Assembly: GCA_032173675.1 (NCBI GenBank)
Contig: JAVKPL010008239.1
Coordinates: 48,457 to 112,456 of the forward strand
Direction: 5' to 3'
Origin: Gastrolobium villosum
Taxonomy: Eukaryota > Streptophyta > Magnoliopsida > Fabales > Fabaceae
DNA length: 64,000 nucleotides
In this document: positions 61,041-64,000 of the stretch, piece by piece
Layout of the letters: each line of letters opens with the position of its first letter
Position numbering within the stretch: position 1 is the stretch's first letter
Notes under the pieces: model-generated
Told to the model about the DNA's origin: nothing
The model's input: only the letters and a program-made list of their open reading frames with translations
The model's database searches: none
Position numbers and translations under genes: made by a program

Positions 61041-61055
61041 CCACAGACGGCGCCA
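61041..61055 (-). promoter_or_regulatory. Gypsy primer-binding site
   Basis: Minus strand TGGCGCCGTCTGTGG, nine bases after the LTR edge, the GGCGCC-type primer site frequent in Tat/Athila elements. A similar TTGGCGCGG directly abuts the LTR. Confidence 0.75.
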
Positions 61056-61064
61056 CCGCGCCAA

Positions 61065-61463
61065 TGTTAGGTCCGAGATAAACCGTATTGCTACACCGGA
61101 TGGTATGCGCTCAGAGATAGTGTATATCAACTGTATACTAGGCTTAATGCCGAGGTCTCAATCACTGCGCACAAGCAATAGGCTTTACAACCAAGGAGTG
61201 GTGTGTGCACTGTGAGTGGGATAAGCTAAGTAATTCAGATGTGAGTACCTGTGATGTTTGAGCTCTTATTTATAGGATTACCTGGCTAGGTTTCCAGTCC
61301 GCTGAGCTCCCTCAATTAGTCGGATCCTCCCTTCTTCTGTTGAGATCTGATCCGCCTCAATAGCCCTCAATCAATGATTGTTCCAAGCTGTTGAGATACT
61401 TCAGAATCTCCTAGTGAGATATTCTAGGGCGGCAGTATCATACTGTTACTTCTTATCCATAAC
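61065..61463 (-). repeat. Gypsy 5' LTR (about 399 bp)
   Basis: In window orientation TGTTAGGTCCGAGATAAACC ... TTATCCATAAC. Matches 54871-55358 apart from scattered differences and the 90-bp block. The outer end is altered, and no duplication with 54866-54870 is seen. Confidence 0.88.
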
Positions 61464-62413
61464 CAATCAATACGAGGAGTAAAATGGCTCAATAAATTAT
61501 ATAATTTCATTTCTTAGTAAATAAAGTTGTTATTAATGAGTATATATACCTTTTCAATAAAAAGCATTATGGACCTGTCATCTTCGGATATGTTAAAAGC
61601 ATATCCATATATATAACTCTAATATTTGGATATCTAGAATTTCATATTCAGATATGCCAATATCGGTATCTAGATATTTGATGGTAACAACACTTTTTGC
61701 ATGAAAACTTTTATTTATTTTTCCACTCAAATTGACTTTTAGCATATTGAACACATGTATTTGGACCTGTAAAATATTTATATGCATTCAAATCATATTA
61801 AAATCATTCCAATCCAAATTTGACAATTAAACCAATTAATTAAGTCTTATTTCAATATATAGTGTCCAGAATACATTCTTTAAGTTCAAATAGAGTTTCA
61901 AAATGGTTTATGTACTCAAACCATATTAAAAATCTTCCACCTATTAAACCAAAGTTTCTAGACACATTTTGATTATGTAATAATGAGAATGACTCGAACT
62001 CATGCAATGCTATCTATCGTACATCTTTGCATACATGTTCTAAGTTCTGAAAATGTATTCTAATGTGATCATGGACTTAATTTGATGCTTGAAGGCTAGA
62101 TCCTTGATTTTGACACTTGAACACTTAAATTTGCATTTATTTCATATATACTTGGATTCTTTTTTAACATTGGTTCTTATTGCTTGAATCAGTCTCTTCT
62201 AATTTATTTGTTATCATCAAAACTATGTTGATGTAACATCATCAAAGATATCAATTTTACTTACATACAATCCACATCATCACCTTAATTTTGCAAACCT
62301 GAACATAAATTTTTTGTGTTTTGATGGGTCTTGTTAAAAAGTATATTATAGAAAGAGACGTGAAATAAAGAAACGTACCAACCAAATCACGTTACATGAC
62401 AGTGGCACTGAGG
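61464..62413. other. No gene recognised
   Basis: AT-rich. Repeated GGATATCTAGAAT / TATCTAGATATTTG words near 61628-61680 form short inverted repeats. Confidence 0.45.
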
Positions 62414-62421
62414 GGTGCTAC

Positions 62422-63249
62422 CAAGAAGCACGGACACTCCAAAAAATAGGAAGAATCGTGTCCGACACGCTTTGACACAGTGTCGGACACGCAGTCAACT
62501 TTTTCCGACACGTTGACCATTCCGACACGCGAATTTGACCGAGCCCGACACGTTCCGACAAGGTCAAATGGCATTTTCGTAAATTTTTTAATTTTTTTTT
62601 TAAAAAATTAAAATATATTAGTAAAGCTTCTACATGATCATATCAATCTTCTCCCTTTTTCCCTTTAAGTAAATAATAGATCATCTCAACACTATCGTTG
62701 TCATTCTTGTTACGCTCTTACCGTGTCTCCTCCTCCCTAATCTCTCTCTAATCTGATGTGATTCTCTCTTACATCTCACTTCTTATTTTTTTAATTAAAG
62801 CTTCCACCTTTTATAATGTTTGATTGTGTTCTTGATGTTCTTATTTTAAGTGTATTCTTTTAGTTTCTGTTTTTGCCTTTTGTGAAGAATGCTGCTACAA
62901 TTTCTGGTATTGGGTATCGGTGAATTTTTTTGCTGCTGTTGTCATTGGTTACATCAGATTTTTTTTTATTTTTATTTTTTTCTCCCTTTATGTAACACCT
63001 TATATTCCGACTTTGAATCAATTTTTTTATGTTTTATTGGATTGAAAAGGAAAGTAGAAAGATAATATTTTGATGGGTATTATTATTATTTTTTTTTTGT
63101 TAAATTATTGAATATTAAATGAAATATACATTATATAATTTAGAAATACTTAATATTAAAATGTGTCTGAACGTGTCGAAATCCATAATTTTTTAAAATT
63201 GTCGTGTCAGAGTGTCGTGTCATATCACGTGTCGCGTCAGTGCTATGTA
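62422..63249 (-). mobile_element. GACACG-rich TIR element, long copy
   Basis: 828 bp, reverse orientation to 35500. Left end CAAGAAGCACGGACACTCC corresponds to the right TIR of the 35500 copy; right end GACGCGACACG.. reads (inverted) TACATAGCACTGACGCGAC. Flanks GGTGCTAC at 62414-62421 and 63250-63257 form an 8-bp duplication, although this octamer also resembles the TIR. GACACG words are dense at both ends; the interior is non-coding. Confidence 0.65.
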
Positions 63250-63257
63250 GGTGCTAC

Positions 63258-64000
63258 TACCAGATTGCTTCATATGATTCCTCTATTCCTTTCTATTTTA
63301 TTCTATTACTTTTTTATTATTTTCTGAAAAACAAGGAGCGTAAACAAAAGGAGTGTGTCGCATGGAAGCGTGGCCCGTCACCACCCCTTTTGCTAAATTG
63401 TAAGACCGTGATACCCTACATTCTTACATAACTACGTAACACGCGTTAAAATATACAAAAGCAAGAAATTTTCTTATGAATTTTTTTAAATGATCAAATT
63501 GATGTCGTGCATTTTTAGTTGAGATGACAAAATATAATTTATAGTTATAAAAAGCGAAAGAGTGATTTCAAGATTAAAATATTTGCCAAATCAAAAAGGC
63601 ATCACCGCACACGGGTTTATTTATAAGTTACTTACTAGTAACGACACTTCATACATGTAGGTAACTAAGAATAAATTCAGGTGTACAATGTAACAAGAAA
63701 AAGTTTTTGTTAGGATTTTAACATATAATTAATTTTAAAAAAATTAAAGCAAAATACTTTCAATTAATATCTGCCTGCCAAAATCCAATCAAGATGAACT
63801 TAACTGGTGGGTTGAAGGTTTTCGATGGTTGATTTTACTTGTATCATTGAATTAAAATGAAAAGGTAACAATAACACTTAAGCATACCCAAAATCTACCA
63901 TCTGCCTAATTGAGAAATCATACACTACATACAAAATCCATTTGAAGCAGCAATAAGAAGTAAAATACTCTCTAACAAGGACCATTAGTGACTGCAACTG
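63258..64000. other. No gene recognised
   Basis: AT-rich intergenic DNA to the window edge. Nothing supported. Confidence 0.45.

Larger units (their letters stand above)
54871..61463 (-). mobile_element. Ty3/gypsy retrotransposon, Tat-like, lacking integrase
   Basis: Minus-strand element. 5' LTR at 61065-61463 and 3' LTR at 54871-55358 (window coordinates). Primer site TGGCGCCGTCTGTGG at 61041-61055 on the minus strand. Polypurine tract GAGCTGGGGGGCAAC next to the 3' LTR. Gag, protease, RT, RNase H and a second RNase H are readable. The second RNase H is a hallmark of the Tat group. No integrase is found; the 1.4 kb between the second RNase H and the 3' LTR instead holds an ORF on the opposite strand. 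No clear target duplication. Confidence 0.88.

Overview
The window is nuclear DNA of a plant, most likely a eudicot. The evidence is long AT-rich intergenic DNA, GT-AG introns, a plant-type inositol polyphosphate 5-phosphatase, a Cassandra element (LTRs that carry 5S rRNA sequence), Ty1/copia elements primed by the initiator-tRNA-Met site, a Tat-type Ty3/gypsy element, RTE- and L1-clade LINEs, and many short palindromic MITEs. Species cannot be told from the sequence.

Layout. 0-2.2 kb: an old LTR-like end, a GACACG-rich TIR repeat and a 5'-truncated RTE LINE on the minus strand. 2.6-12.8 kb: a complete copia element (copia A) with 2.3-kb LTRs and TSD GTGAA. 14.9-15.8 kb: Cassandra. 16.5-20.8 kb: the one convincing intact host gene, a nine-exon 5-phosphatase on the minus strand, with three MITEs in its introns. 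21.9-23.7 kb: a cluster of four MITEs with 9-11 bp target duplications. 24.3-33.3 kb: a nest in which an RTE tail holds a second Cassandra copy, which holds copia B, which holds a solo copia A LTR; its right end is a shuffled patchwork. 33.8-36 kb: MITEs and a full GACACG repeat. 38.5-40.2 kb: a non-autonomous hAT element and a gypsy integrase relic. 40.3-45.1 kb: a young but disabled copia (copia C). 45.7-48.5 kb: an L1-clade LINE pseudogene. 48.6-51.6 kb: a MITE, then six exon-like blocks of an unrecognised gene carrying a frame break and a nonsense codon. 54.9-61.5 kb: a minus-strand Tat-type gypsy element with gag, protease, RT, RNase H and a second RNase H, but no integrase; that interval holds an antisense ORF. 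62.4-63.2 kb: another GACACG element.

Function. Only the 5-phosphatase looks able to make a working protein. Every transposon coding region read here carries stops or frameshifts. Several insertions (copia A, copia C, solo LTR, Cassandra, most MITEs) still show target duplications, so insertion order can be read. The most unusual signals are the integrase-less gypsy element with its antisense ORF, the ordered interleaving of unrelated sequences at 32.5-33.2 kb and inside the solo LTR (biological template switching or an assembly artefact), the four-layer nest, and the MITE burst around one gene.
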